From UBA4656 sp002405525 (GTDB taxonomy: Bacteria > Pseudomonadota > Gammaproteobacteria > Xanthomonadales > Ahniellaceae), in contig DAIMGT010000021.1 of NCBI GenBank assembly GCA_036723735.1, positions 1-50,230 of the forward strand: a stretch of 50,230 bases of DNA. The letters are read 5' to 3'. A program made the translations under genes and the position numbers. Position 1 is the first letter of the stretch. Every line of letters begins with the position of its first letter. Below, one piece after another: positions 25,429 through 32,243 of the stretch. The notes under the pieces are model-generated. The model was given only the letters and a program-made list of their open reading frames with translations. It ran no database searches and was not told where the DNA came from.

Positions 25429-25947
25429 GTGGTCGCGGGCGGCGCCGTGGTCCACGACCTCTACCGCTTCGACGATCCGCGCGCCGCGGCCACATGGGAG
25501 GCGGTCGACGACCGCGTGATGGGCGGCGTATCGCGCAGCCGCGTGCGCCACGACCCGGCCGGCCACGCCGTGTTCGAGGGCACGCTCTCGCTGGCCCAGG
25601 GCGGCGGCTTTGCCTCGGTACGCGCCGACGTCGCGCTGCCCGCCGGCGCGGCGCCGACCTGCTGGCTGCTCGAGGTGCGCGGCGACGGGCGCCGCTACAA
25701 GTTCACCCTGCGCGCCAGCGCGACCTTCGACGCGGTGAGCTGGCAGGCGTCGTTCGATGCGCCCATCGGCGAGTGGCGCATGGTGCGTCTGGCGACCGCC
25801 GACTTCATCCCGACCTTCCGTGGCCGGCGCGTCGATGCGCCGCCGCTGGATCCTGCGCGGGTCCGCACGCTCGGCCTGATGTTCGCCGACCGCCCTGCCG
25901 GCCCCTTCGCGCTGGCGCTGCGGCGGGTGGCCATCGAGAGCGATTGA
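25429..25947 (+). CDS. CIA30 / NDUFAF1-like domain protein
   Basis: 172 aa from a GTG at 25429, four bases after the preceding stop; a second in-frame GTG at 25447 is possible. The stretch WEAVDDRVMGGVSRSRVRHD is the CIA30-family signature (complex I intermediate-associated protein 30), followed by FEGTLSLAQGGGFASVRAD and the carbohydrate-binding-like jelly-roll ending LGLMFADRPAGPFALALRR. In mitochondria this domain helps complex I assembly; bacterial single-domain proteins have no established role. No signal peptide is seen, so it is probably cytoplasmic. The tight spacing suggests it is co-translated with the dehydrogenase-like protein. Confidence 0.87.
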   Translation: MVAGGAVVHDLYRFDDPRAAATWEAVDDRVMGGVSRSRVRHDPAGHAVFEGTLSLAQGGGFASVRADVALPAGAAPTCWLLEVRGDGRRYKFTLRASATFDAVSWQASFDAPIGEWRMVRLATADFIPTFRGRRVDAPPLDPARVRTLGLMFADRPAGPFALALRRVAIESD

Positions 25948-26481
25948 GGCCGGCCGGGCGCGCGGCTTTACGTCCTTGGCAGGGCGTTTTCAGGGCCGAT
26001 GGCAAAGGGCCCATGGCCCAGAAAAGCAGGCAGCGGCGTCGGGCCCTGGGCCCCAACGCTAAACCCTGGCCCCACGATTGACCCCTCCAGCCCTGAGGTT
26101 TCCCCCGTTTTTCGACACCGTGGCAGTGCGTTTGGGCACGCTGCACCAAGCCCGCTACGCGATCACGGAGACGCGCTGCGCCGAGCCCCTCTCCCTCGTG
26201 GGAGAGGGGTTGGGGAGAGGGGGGGCAGCGCCGCTGGGCATCGTTCCCCCTCATCCGGCTCCGCGGTCCCTGCTCCGCAGTCCGGCGGCGCATCCCTGCG
26301 CCGCCCCTCGGCCCTTTCGGGCCTCGACCTTCCGCCACCTTCTCCCAGAAGGGGAGAAGGAAAAACACGGCCAATCCTGCTGCTTCGGCGATCGGTCCGC
26401 CGCAGCGTCTGGATTGGAGCCGGCAATCTGCATGGAAAACCGGGGAAATCTCAGCCTCCAGCCGGCTCCCTGCGCCCCCGC
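25948..26481. other. gene-free convergent gap filled with short palindromic repeats
   Basis: Between two convergent genes. It contains a CCCTGGG-type cluster (26041-26073: GGGCCCTGGGCCCC, then CCCTGGCCCC) like that at 14160-14310, and two hairpins of the dispersed CCCTCTCCC/CCTTCTCCC family (26186-26209 and 26338-26360). No frame has a recognisable product. One or more of the hairpins may end transcription from either side. Confidence 0.6.
26186..26360. repeat. paired hairpins of the dispersed CTCTCCC/CTTCTCCC intergenic repeat type
   Basis: Hairpin one: arms 26186-26195 and 26200-26209 (CCCCTCTCCC / GGGAGAGGGG) with a TCGT loop, followed by GGGGAGAGGGG. Hairpin two: arms 26338-26346 and 26352-26360 (CCTTCTCCC / GGGAGAAGG) with an AGAAG loop. 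Between them lies CCCTCATCCGGC and GCCCTTTCGGGC-type sequence, the usual filler of this widespread proteobacterial intergenic repeat. Confidence 0.65.
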
Positions 26482-28521
26482 CTACTTCACCGCCGCCCGA
26501 TCGCGATGGCGATGCCGCTCGAACCACGCCGCCGTGTGCAGCACCTGGCCCACCATCTGGCTGGGACGCTGGTTGATCGCATGCGAGGCACCGGGGATGC
26601 GAACCAGCGCGGTCGGCACGCCGAGCAGCTGCAGCGCCTGGTAGTACTGCTCCGACTCGGGCATGGGCGTGCGCAGGTCGGCCTCGCCGGTGATCAGCAT
26701 GGTCGGCGTGCGGACGTTCTTCACGTAGGAGATCGGCGAACGCTTCATGTAGTGCTCGACGTGGTCCCAGGGCTTGCCCGGGAACCAGTACTGCGAGAAG
26801 AAGCCGTAGGCATCGGCGGTCAGCACGAACGAGTACCAGTTGATCACCGGCTTGGCCACCACCGCGGCGCGGAAGCGGTCGGTGTGTCCGACGATCCAGG
26901 CCGTGAGCACGCCGCCGCCGCTGCCGCCGGTGACGAACAGGTTCTTCTCGTCAACGTTGCCGCGCGCGATGACCGCGTCGACGCCGCTGATCAGGTCGTC
27001 GTAGTCCTGGCCCGGATAGTTGTGGTGGATCAGGTTGGCGAATTCCTCGCCGTAGCTGGTGCTGCCGCGCGGGTTGGTGAACAGCACCAGGTACCCTTTG
27101 GCCGCATAGAGCTGGATCTCGGGCGCGAAACGCGGGCCGTAGTTGGCGAACGGGCCGCCGTGGATCTCGAGCAGCAGCGGGTACTTCCTCGTCGCATCGA
27201 AGCCCGGCGGGTAGACCAGCCAGCCCTGCACCTCGCGCTGGTCGAAGGACGACTTCCAGGTGAGTTCCTCGACCCTGCCGAGGGTGCGCGCGGCGAGCAG
27301 GTCCTCGCTGAGCGCCGTCAGCACGCGCGGTGTGCCACCGCGTTCTACCACCGCCACGTCGGCCGGCCGTTGATTGCTGTTGTGGGTGTAGGCCACGCGA
27401 CCGCCCACCGCATGCAGCGAGCCGCCGTCGTAGGGCCGGCCCATCGCGGTGCCGCCGAGGTCGCTGGCGACCACCTGCACCGCGCCGCCGCGCGCGGCGA
27501 TCCAGCCGATGCGGGTCACGCCGCGGTCGTCGAAGTGGAACCAGATTCCGCGGTCGCCGTCCCACTGCGGGTTGTCGATCGTGCGGTCGAAGCCGCCGGT
27601 GAGCGCGCGGGTCTCGCCGGTCTGAAGGTCCAGCACCGACAGCACCGCGTTCTGGTAGCCGAGGCGCCGGTCCTCGAAACCGACGTACGCCACGTAGCGC
27701 CCGTTGGCCGACAGCGAAGGGCTGTTGTCGGGCCCGTCGCGGGTGGTCAAGCGGGTCAGCGCGCCATCGGCGAGCGCCACCCGGTAGAGATCGCTTTCCA
27801 GCGGGTCGAGTTCGGCGCCGGCGACCGGGTTGGCGGCGAGGATCAGCGCCTTGCCGTCGCGCGTCCAGGCCAGCGGCCCGTCGAAGTCGTGCTCGCCCTG
27901 CGTGACCTGGCGCGGCGCGCCGCCGTCGGCGGAGACCACGAACAGATGGCTGTATCCCGGCTCGATCTCGCCCGCGCCGTCGAAGCGCCAGGTGAAGCGC
28001 TCGATCACCTTCATCGGCGGCGCCCACTCGGCACCCTTCGGTGGCTTCGGCAGGTCGGTGGCCAGAGGCTTCGTCTCCGCCGGCACCCGTGCGGTGAACG
28101 CGATGCGCTTGCCGTCCGGCGACCAGGCGAGGTTGCCGGGCGACTGCGGCATACGGGTGATGCGTGCGGTCTCGCCGCCGTCCAGCCAGCGCACGAAGAT
28201 CTGCGCCGACGTGCCGTCGCTCGCCACCCACGCGATCCGCCGGCCGTCCGGCGACCACACCGCGCCGCGATCGTTGGTCGCGCCGGTGGTCAGCGGACGC
28301 TGCGCGCCGCTGGCGACGTCGACCAGCCACAGGTTGCTGCGCCGCACGTCCTTCAGCGGATCGAAGAACGTGCGCTGGTAGACGATGCGGCGGCCGTCCG
28401 GCGACAACTGCGGACGCTCGGCCCACTCGAGCGCGAACACGTCCTGCGGCGACAGCGGTGGCGGGGCCGCGACGGCGGGAACACCGACGCACAGCAGGAC
28501 GGCAGCGAGCAGCAGGCGCAT
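26482..28521 (-). CDS. S9-family peptidase (acylaminoacyl/dipeptidyl peptidase type), exported
   Basis: 679 aa. A signal peptide (MRLLLAAVLLCVGVPAVAA) is followed by a beta-propeller made of WSPDGRRIAWVA-type repeats (residues about 25-420) and an alpha/beta-hydrolase domain. Catalytic residues are Ser534 in GGSGGGV, Asp615 in GEADLRTPMPES and His647 in GASHAINQRP. It cleaves short peptides in the periplasm or is secreted. The ATG at 28521 is chosen because the signal peptide begins there; the frame continues upstream without family sequence. It is divergent from the DsbC-like gene (121-base gap). Substrate preference cannot be read from the sequence. Confidence 0.92.
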   Translation of the reverse strand: MRLLLAAVLLCVGVPAVAAPPPLSPQDVFALEWAERPQLSPDGRRIVYQRTFFDPLKDVRRSNLWLVDVASGAQRPLTTGATNDRGAVWSPDGRRIAWVASDGTSAQIFVRWLDGGETARITRMPQSPGNLAWSPDGKRIAFTARVPAETKPLATDLPKPPKGAEWAPPMKVIERFTWRFDGAGEIEPGYSHLFVVSADGGAPRQVTQGEHDFDGPLAWTRDGKALILAANPVAGAELDPLESDLYRVALADGALTRLTTRDGPDNSPSLSANGRYVAYVGFEDRRLGYQNAVLSVLDLQTGETRALTGGFDRTIDNPQWDGDRGIWFHFDDRGVTRIGWIAARGGAVQVVASDLGGTAMGRPYDGGSLHAVGGRVAYTHNSNQRPADVAVVERGGTPRVLTALSEDLLAARTLGRVEELTWKSSFDQREVQGWLVYPPGFDATRKYPLLLEIHGGPFANYGPRFAPEIQLYAAKGYLVLFTNPRGSTSYGEEFANLIHHNYPGQDYDDLISGVDAVIARGNVDEKNLFVTGGSGGGVLTAWIVGHTDRFRAAVVAKPVINWYSFVLTADAYGFFSQYWFPGKPWDHVEHYMKRSPISYVKNVRTPTMLITGEADLRTPMPESEQYYQALQLLGVPTALVRIPGASHAINQRPSQMVGQVLHTAAWFERHRHRDRAAVK

Positions 28522-28642
28522 CGGCGGATTCCCAGGCAGGGCCAGATGCCAGTATCCACCGCGCCACGCGCCGATCCAAGCGCGACGGGAACTTGTGCCA
28601 GGCGACCGGGTCCGAAACGACAGGCCTCGCGAGGACACGACC

Positions 28643-29368
28643 ATGCGCGCATCGTTCCTGTTGCTGCTCGGCAGCCTCGTCGGCCCGGTGCTCGCCGCCG
28701 ACGACGCCGCGCCGCCGGCGGTCTCGGCCGCGCTGGCGCGGCTGGCGCCCAACACGCCGGTCGACGGCCTGCGCAAGGCCGCCATGCCGGGCTTCTACGA
28801 GGCGGTGGTCGGCGGCCAGGGCGTGCTGGTCAGCGCCGATGGTCGCTATCTCATGTCGGGTGCGCTGTGGGACCTGCGCGCGCAGCGCAACCTGTCCGAG
28901 CCGCTGCTGGCCGACGTGCGGCGCGAGGTGCTCGCGTCCGTACCCGCCGCGCGGCGCTTCGTGTTCGCCGCGGCGCAGCCCCGCGCCACCGTGACCGTGT
29001 TCACCGCCATCGACTGCGGCTACTGCCGCCGCCTGCACGAGCAGGTCGAACGGATCAACGCAGCGGGCATCAGCGTCGAGTACCTGCTGCTGTCGCACGG
29101 CGGCGCGGACTCGCCCTCGCACGCGACCGCGGTCTCGGCCTGGTGCGCCGCCGATCGCGCCGATGCCCTGACCGAAGCCAAGCGCGGCCATGAGCCCCCG
29201 CACAAGGTCTGCCCCAATCCGATCGACGAGCACGCCGCGCTGGCGCGGCGCCTGGGCGTGTCGAACACGCCGACCGTGGTGGCTGCCGACGGCCGCGTGC
29301 TCGGCGGTTACCTGACCGTGGAGCAACTCACCGGCGCGCTTGGCCTCGCGGCGACCGCCGGCCGCTGA
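28643..29368 (+). CDS. DsbC-like thiol:disulfide interchange protein
   Basis: 241 aa. A signal peptide (MRASFLLLLGSLVGPVLA) precedes an N-terminal dimerisation-like region (LRKAAMPGFYEAVVGGQGV, then LVSADGRYLMSGALWDL, as in DsbC). The thioredoxin fold has CGYC at residues 125-128 and a cis-proline loop in GVSNTPTVVAADGRVLGGY. It would isomerise wrong disulfides in periplasmic proteins and be kept reduced by DsbD. Two extra cysteines (in SAWCAAD and HKVCPNP) match the structural disulfide of DsbC. It converges on the alkA-like gene with a 16-base gap. Confidence 0.9.
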   Translation: MRASFLLLLGSLVGPVLAADDAAPPAVSAALARLAPNTPVDGLRKAAMPGFYEAVVGGQGVLVSADGRYLMSGALWDLRAQRNLSEPLLADVRREVLASVPAARRFVFAAAQPRATVTVFTAIDCGYCRRLHEQVERINAAGISVEYLLLSHGGADSPSHATAVSAWCAADRADALTEAKRGHEPPHKVCPNPIDEHAALARRLGVSNTPTVVAADGRVLGGYLTVEQLTGALGLAATAGR

Positions 29369-29384
29369 AGCGCCGCGCGCCGGA

Positions 29385-30074
29385 TCAGGACTGCGAACGC
29401 TTCACCGGCGGCTTGCCGAGGTCGGCGATGCGCCACAGGTAGAAACTCGCCAGCGTGCGCCACGGCGCCCAGCGTTCGCCGAGCACCAGCAGTTCCTTCG
29501 GCTTCGGTGTGTCCTGCAGGCGGCGCAGCACCTGCGCGCCCTTGCGCACGCCGAGATCGTCGACCGGCAACACGTCGGGCCGGCCGAGGCGGAACATTAG
29601 CATCATCTCTACCGTCCAGCGGCCGATGCCGCGCACCGCGGTCAGGCGCTCGATGAGCGCCTCGTTGTCGAGCCAGCGCAGCTCCTGCACCGGCGGAACA
29701 ACACCATCCAGCGCCTTCGCCGCGAGATCCTTCAGCGCCACCGCCTTGTTGCCGCTGACGCCGCAGGCGCGCAGGTCCGCGATGTCGATGTCGCGCAGGT
29801 CCTCGGGATGGAAGTGCGGCCCGCGCGGCAGCTTCGCCTCCACCCGCGCGACGATGGTCGCCGCCGCCTTGCCCGACAACTGCTGGTAGAGGATCGCGCG
29901 TGCCAGCGCATCCACCGGCTCGAACGGTTCGCGCCAGCGCGTCTCGATCGGCCCGATGCGGGCCATCCACTTCGCCAGCGGTTTGTCGGCCTTGGCCAGC
30001 GCGGCCTGCGCGGCGGCGAGGTCGAAGCCACGGGGATGGGGCTTGCGGGTGCGGCGGACGGACGAATCGCTCAT
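29385..30074 (-). CDS. DNA-3-methyladenine glycosylase II (AlkA/HhH-GPD type)
   Basis: 229 aa, a single HhH-GPD domain without the N-terminal domain of E. coli AlkA, as in many short bacterial and yeast Mag1-like enzymes. The key stretches are LARAILYQQLSGKAAATI, the hairpin LTAVRGIGRWTVEMML and the following VLPVDDLGVRKG, which supplies the catalytic aspartate. It excises alkylated purines from DNA. The last residues (WAPWRTLASFYLWRI) are the conserved C-terminal helix. No nearby ada or alkB gene is seen. Confidence 0.92.
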   Translation of the reverse strand: MSDSSVRRTRKPHPRGFDLAAAQAALAKADKPLAKWMARIGPIETRWREPFEPVDALARAILYQQLSGKAAATIVARVEAKLPRGPHFHPEDLRDIDIADLRACGVSGNKAVALKDLAAKALDGVVPPVQELRWLDNEALIERLTAVRGIGRWTVEMMLMFRLGRPDVLPVDDLGVRKGAQVLRRLQDTPKPKELLVLGERWAPWRTLASFYLWRIADLGKPPVKRSQS

Positions 30075-30287
30075 GGCTGTCAGCGTCGCAGGCGTCGAGA
30101 CGTCAACAGTCGCACAGAACGCACTAACTCTTCACGCCTCCTGCAACAAAGCGCAGGATCGACGCTACAGCACTTGATCGGCCACTTTCGGGCAGCTAAC
30201 CTCCACCGCGCTGGCAGGCTGGCTTCAGGGGCCCATGCCAAGCGCCGGAACATCGCATGATCCCGATAGGATGAACGGAGAATCGGT

Positions 30288-31049
30288 ATGCCAACGACCC
30301 GCCGCAAGCCCACTGCATCTGCCGCGCTGCTGTTTGCGTTCATGACGGCAGGCTTTGCTGCGCCCCTCGCCGCGATCGCATGCCCTCAACCGCAGGGGAT
30401 AGGCCCTCTCGCGACTAGCGCAGCCACGCAGTCTGAGTCGACGGCCTTCGATGCCGGCGCAAGCGTAGGATTTGGGCATAACTCCGCTTGGTACGAGTTC
30501 AACCCGACCATTGGAGCGTTCGTCCGCGTGTACTCCTGGTACGACCCCGTCTCGGACGCCACGCCGATCCAGCCGGACGAAATCGACGTCACAAACGACC
30601 CGGAACTCGGCATCGGCAGCACTACGGGCTTGGCAACGTCCGTTCAATCACACAGCGAAGAGTCATTGTCTTGCGACCGCGGAACACCAATGCCGGCGAT
30701 GACAGTGACGGGAATTACGTATGGCCGAGGTGGTCTCGTCGGGTTCTTTTGGCGCGCGATCATGGGGGCGTACGGTGGAGGCCCGCGGGCCGCGTTGAAG
30801 CCGCAACTCAGTGAGCAGGTGGTTACGTTCAGCGGCAATGACTGCGATCGGCACATGAACGAACGCGATGCTTGCACCATCGTTCGTGGTCATCTTTCGG
30901 GCCTTCTAGGCCCCGGAAACTCGATTAATGTGCCCGGCAACGTTCGGTTCACATTCGTTTATCGCGATGGGCTACGCACGGAGTGGATCACACTCCCGGG
31001 CATTGGCAGCATTTGTGTGCGTGCCGGCAACTTCGTTTGCGCACGATGA
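30288..31049 (+). CDS. exported protein of unknown function, first of a two-gene unit
   Basis: 253 aa with a twin-arginine-free signal peptide (residues 1-30; hydrophobic core ASAALLFAFMTAGFAAP, site near AIA). The ATG follows GGAG at 30278-30281. The mature part has a tryptophan/tyrosine-rich segment (NSAWYEFNPTIGAFVRVYSW) and several cysteines (LSCDRG, GNDCDRHMNERDACTI and two near the C-terminus), consistent with disulfides in the periplasm or outside. The base composition is lower in GC than neighbours (33 of the 60 bases from 30661 are G or C). The stop overlaps the start of the next gene. No family recognised. Confidence 0.75.
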   Translation: MPTTRRKPTASAALLFAFMTAGFAAPLAAIACPQPQGIGPLATSAATQSESTAFDAGASVGFGHNSAWYEFNPTIGAFVRVYSWYDPVSDATPIQPDEIDVTNDPELGIGSTTGLATSVQSHSEESLSCDRGTPMPAMTVTGITYGRGGLVGFFWRAIMGAYGGGPRAALKPQLSEQVVTFSGNDCDRHMNERDACTIVRGHLSGLLGPGNSINVPGNVRFTFVYRDGLRTEWITLPGIGSICVRAGNFVCAR

Positions 31050-32131
31050 GCGGGGGATCCGGCAGTTGGCCACGTGGACGGATTTTGCTTTCGGTTGCCG
31101 TCGGGCTCTGCGTGGTCGCCCTCTTGTATGTCGTCTGGATGTGGCCTTGGAGCATCGAAACCGGCGAGACGCCTCCACCGTCGGCCAGTGCAACGAGTAA
31201 CACCCCTGTGGCGGGATTACCCGTCGACGAGACAACGGGGATCGAGCGAGGCATCGTCGGAGCACGAGGCACCGATGAGTCTCGAAACACGTCAACCAAA
31301 TCTAGGAGCGACAGCGCCGATGTAGCCCTGCGCCTGAGATCGGTGCGAGCTCGCACTGCTCGTGAGGCAGTCGACGCCGCACTGTCGCTCCCAATCGGCG
31401 ATCCTGACCAGATAGAAACGATTGCACGAGCAGGGACTGTCTGTCGTCGAATCGAGGTCTCCGATGAGGCCGCCGACTTTGCGTCGGCACTACGAAATGG
31501 AATGGTAGCGGACACTGGTGCCGACAGGTCTTTGCACGCCCGTTGGTTTGACGCAATGCGCGGATACTGCGATGGCGTTCTAGGTTCGGAGCTGCTGGAG
31601 CTCGCTTCCCGACTGCACAGTCCTCCGGAAGCACGCGGCGCGGGAGGGCCTATAGGCGACTACGCATTCGCTTCCGCGCTAGGTGAAGCCGCCATACTGG
31701 GCAACACCGGCGTGGGCACCGCGATCAACGACCCGTCGGCCGCCGAACGGCTTTGGAGGATCGTCCTGCAATCCGACAGTCCTGCGCTGGTCGGTCTGGC
31801 AGTCGATCACCTTGCACTAGCCGGCAACGGGGTCTTTGCCGAACCATCGCCCAGGCCCAATTCGATGTCCCTCACTGGGTCGTCGGGCAACGAGCAGCAC
31901 CAGTTAGCAACGCTGCGGCGCGCTGCTGGAGTTCTCTACACATGTCGCACCTTTGGCTCATGCGGCCCAGGGACACGCGCCGCCCTCGATGAGCCCTGGG
32001 TAAGCGACCTGCACGCAACGATGGGATTGGAGGGTCACCTCAGAAGCACGTTATCTCCAAACCAGTGGGCGGTCGTTGAGTCGCTGTATGGCCAGATGGT
32101 TCGCATGCGTGCCAACGCTAGGCGAGGATGA
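31046..32131 (+). CDS. single-pass membrane protein of unknown function, second of a two-gene unit
   Basis: 361 aa. A short positively charged N-terminus precedes one membrane segment at about residues 12-33 (ILLSVAVGLCVVALLYVVW). A Ser/Thr-rich linker follows, then a helical domain (about residues 90-355) with alternating ALGEAA, LRRAAG and LASRLHSPPEA patterns that look like an alpha-solenoid; three to four cysteines (VCRRI, YCDGV, YTCRTFGSCG) suggest an extracytoplasmic location. The ATG overlaps the previous stop (ATGA), so both products are probably made together. No homologous family is recognised. Confidence 0.75.
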   Translation: MSGGSGSWPRGRILLSVAVGLCVVALLYVVWMWPWSIETGETPPPSASATSNTPVAGLPVDETTGIERGIVGARGTDESRNTSTKSRSDSADVALRLRSVRARTAREAVDAALSLPIGDPDQIETIARAGTVCRRIEVSDEAADFASALRNGMVADTGADRSLHARWFDAMRGYCDGVLGSELLELASRLHSPPEARGAGGPIGDYAFASALGEAAILGNTGVGTAINDPSAAERLWRIVLQSDSPALVGLAVDHLALAGNGVFAEPSPRPNSMSLTGSSGNEQHQLATLRRAAGVLYTCRTFGSCGPGTRAALDEPWVSDLHATMGLEGHLRSTLSPNQWAVVESLYGQMVRMRANARRG

Positions 32132-32190
32132 GTGCCATTGCTCTCGCCTCATCGAGGCAAACGCTTTTCTGCTGACATTTGTAGGCTACC

Positions 32191-32220
32191 CGACCCTTCC
32201 CCGCTCGCGGGGAAGGGTCG
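32191..32220. terminator. perfect 12-bp hairpin between convergent genes
   Basis: Arms CGACCCTTCCCC (32191-32202) and GGGGAAGGGTCG (32209-32220) around the loop GCTCGC. It lies 60 bases after the membrane-protein stop and 24 bases before the acylase stop, so it could end transcription from both sides. There is no U-tract on either strand, so it may instead be a dispersed repeat. Confidence 0.6.
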
Positions 32221-32243
32221 CCTGAAGCCCGACGGTCAGTGAA

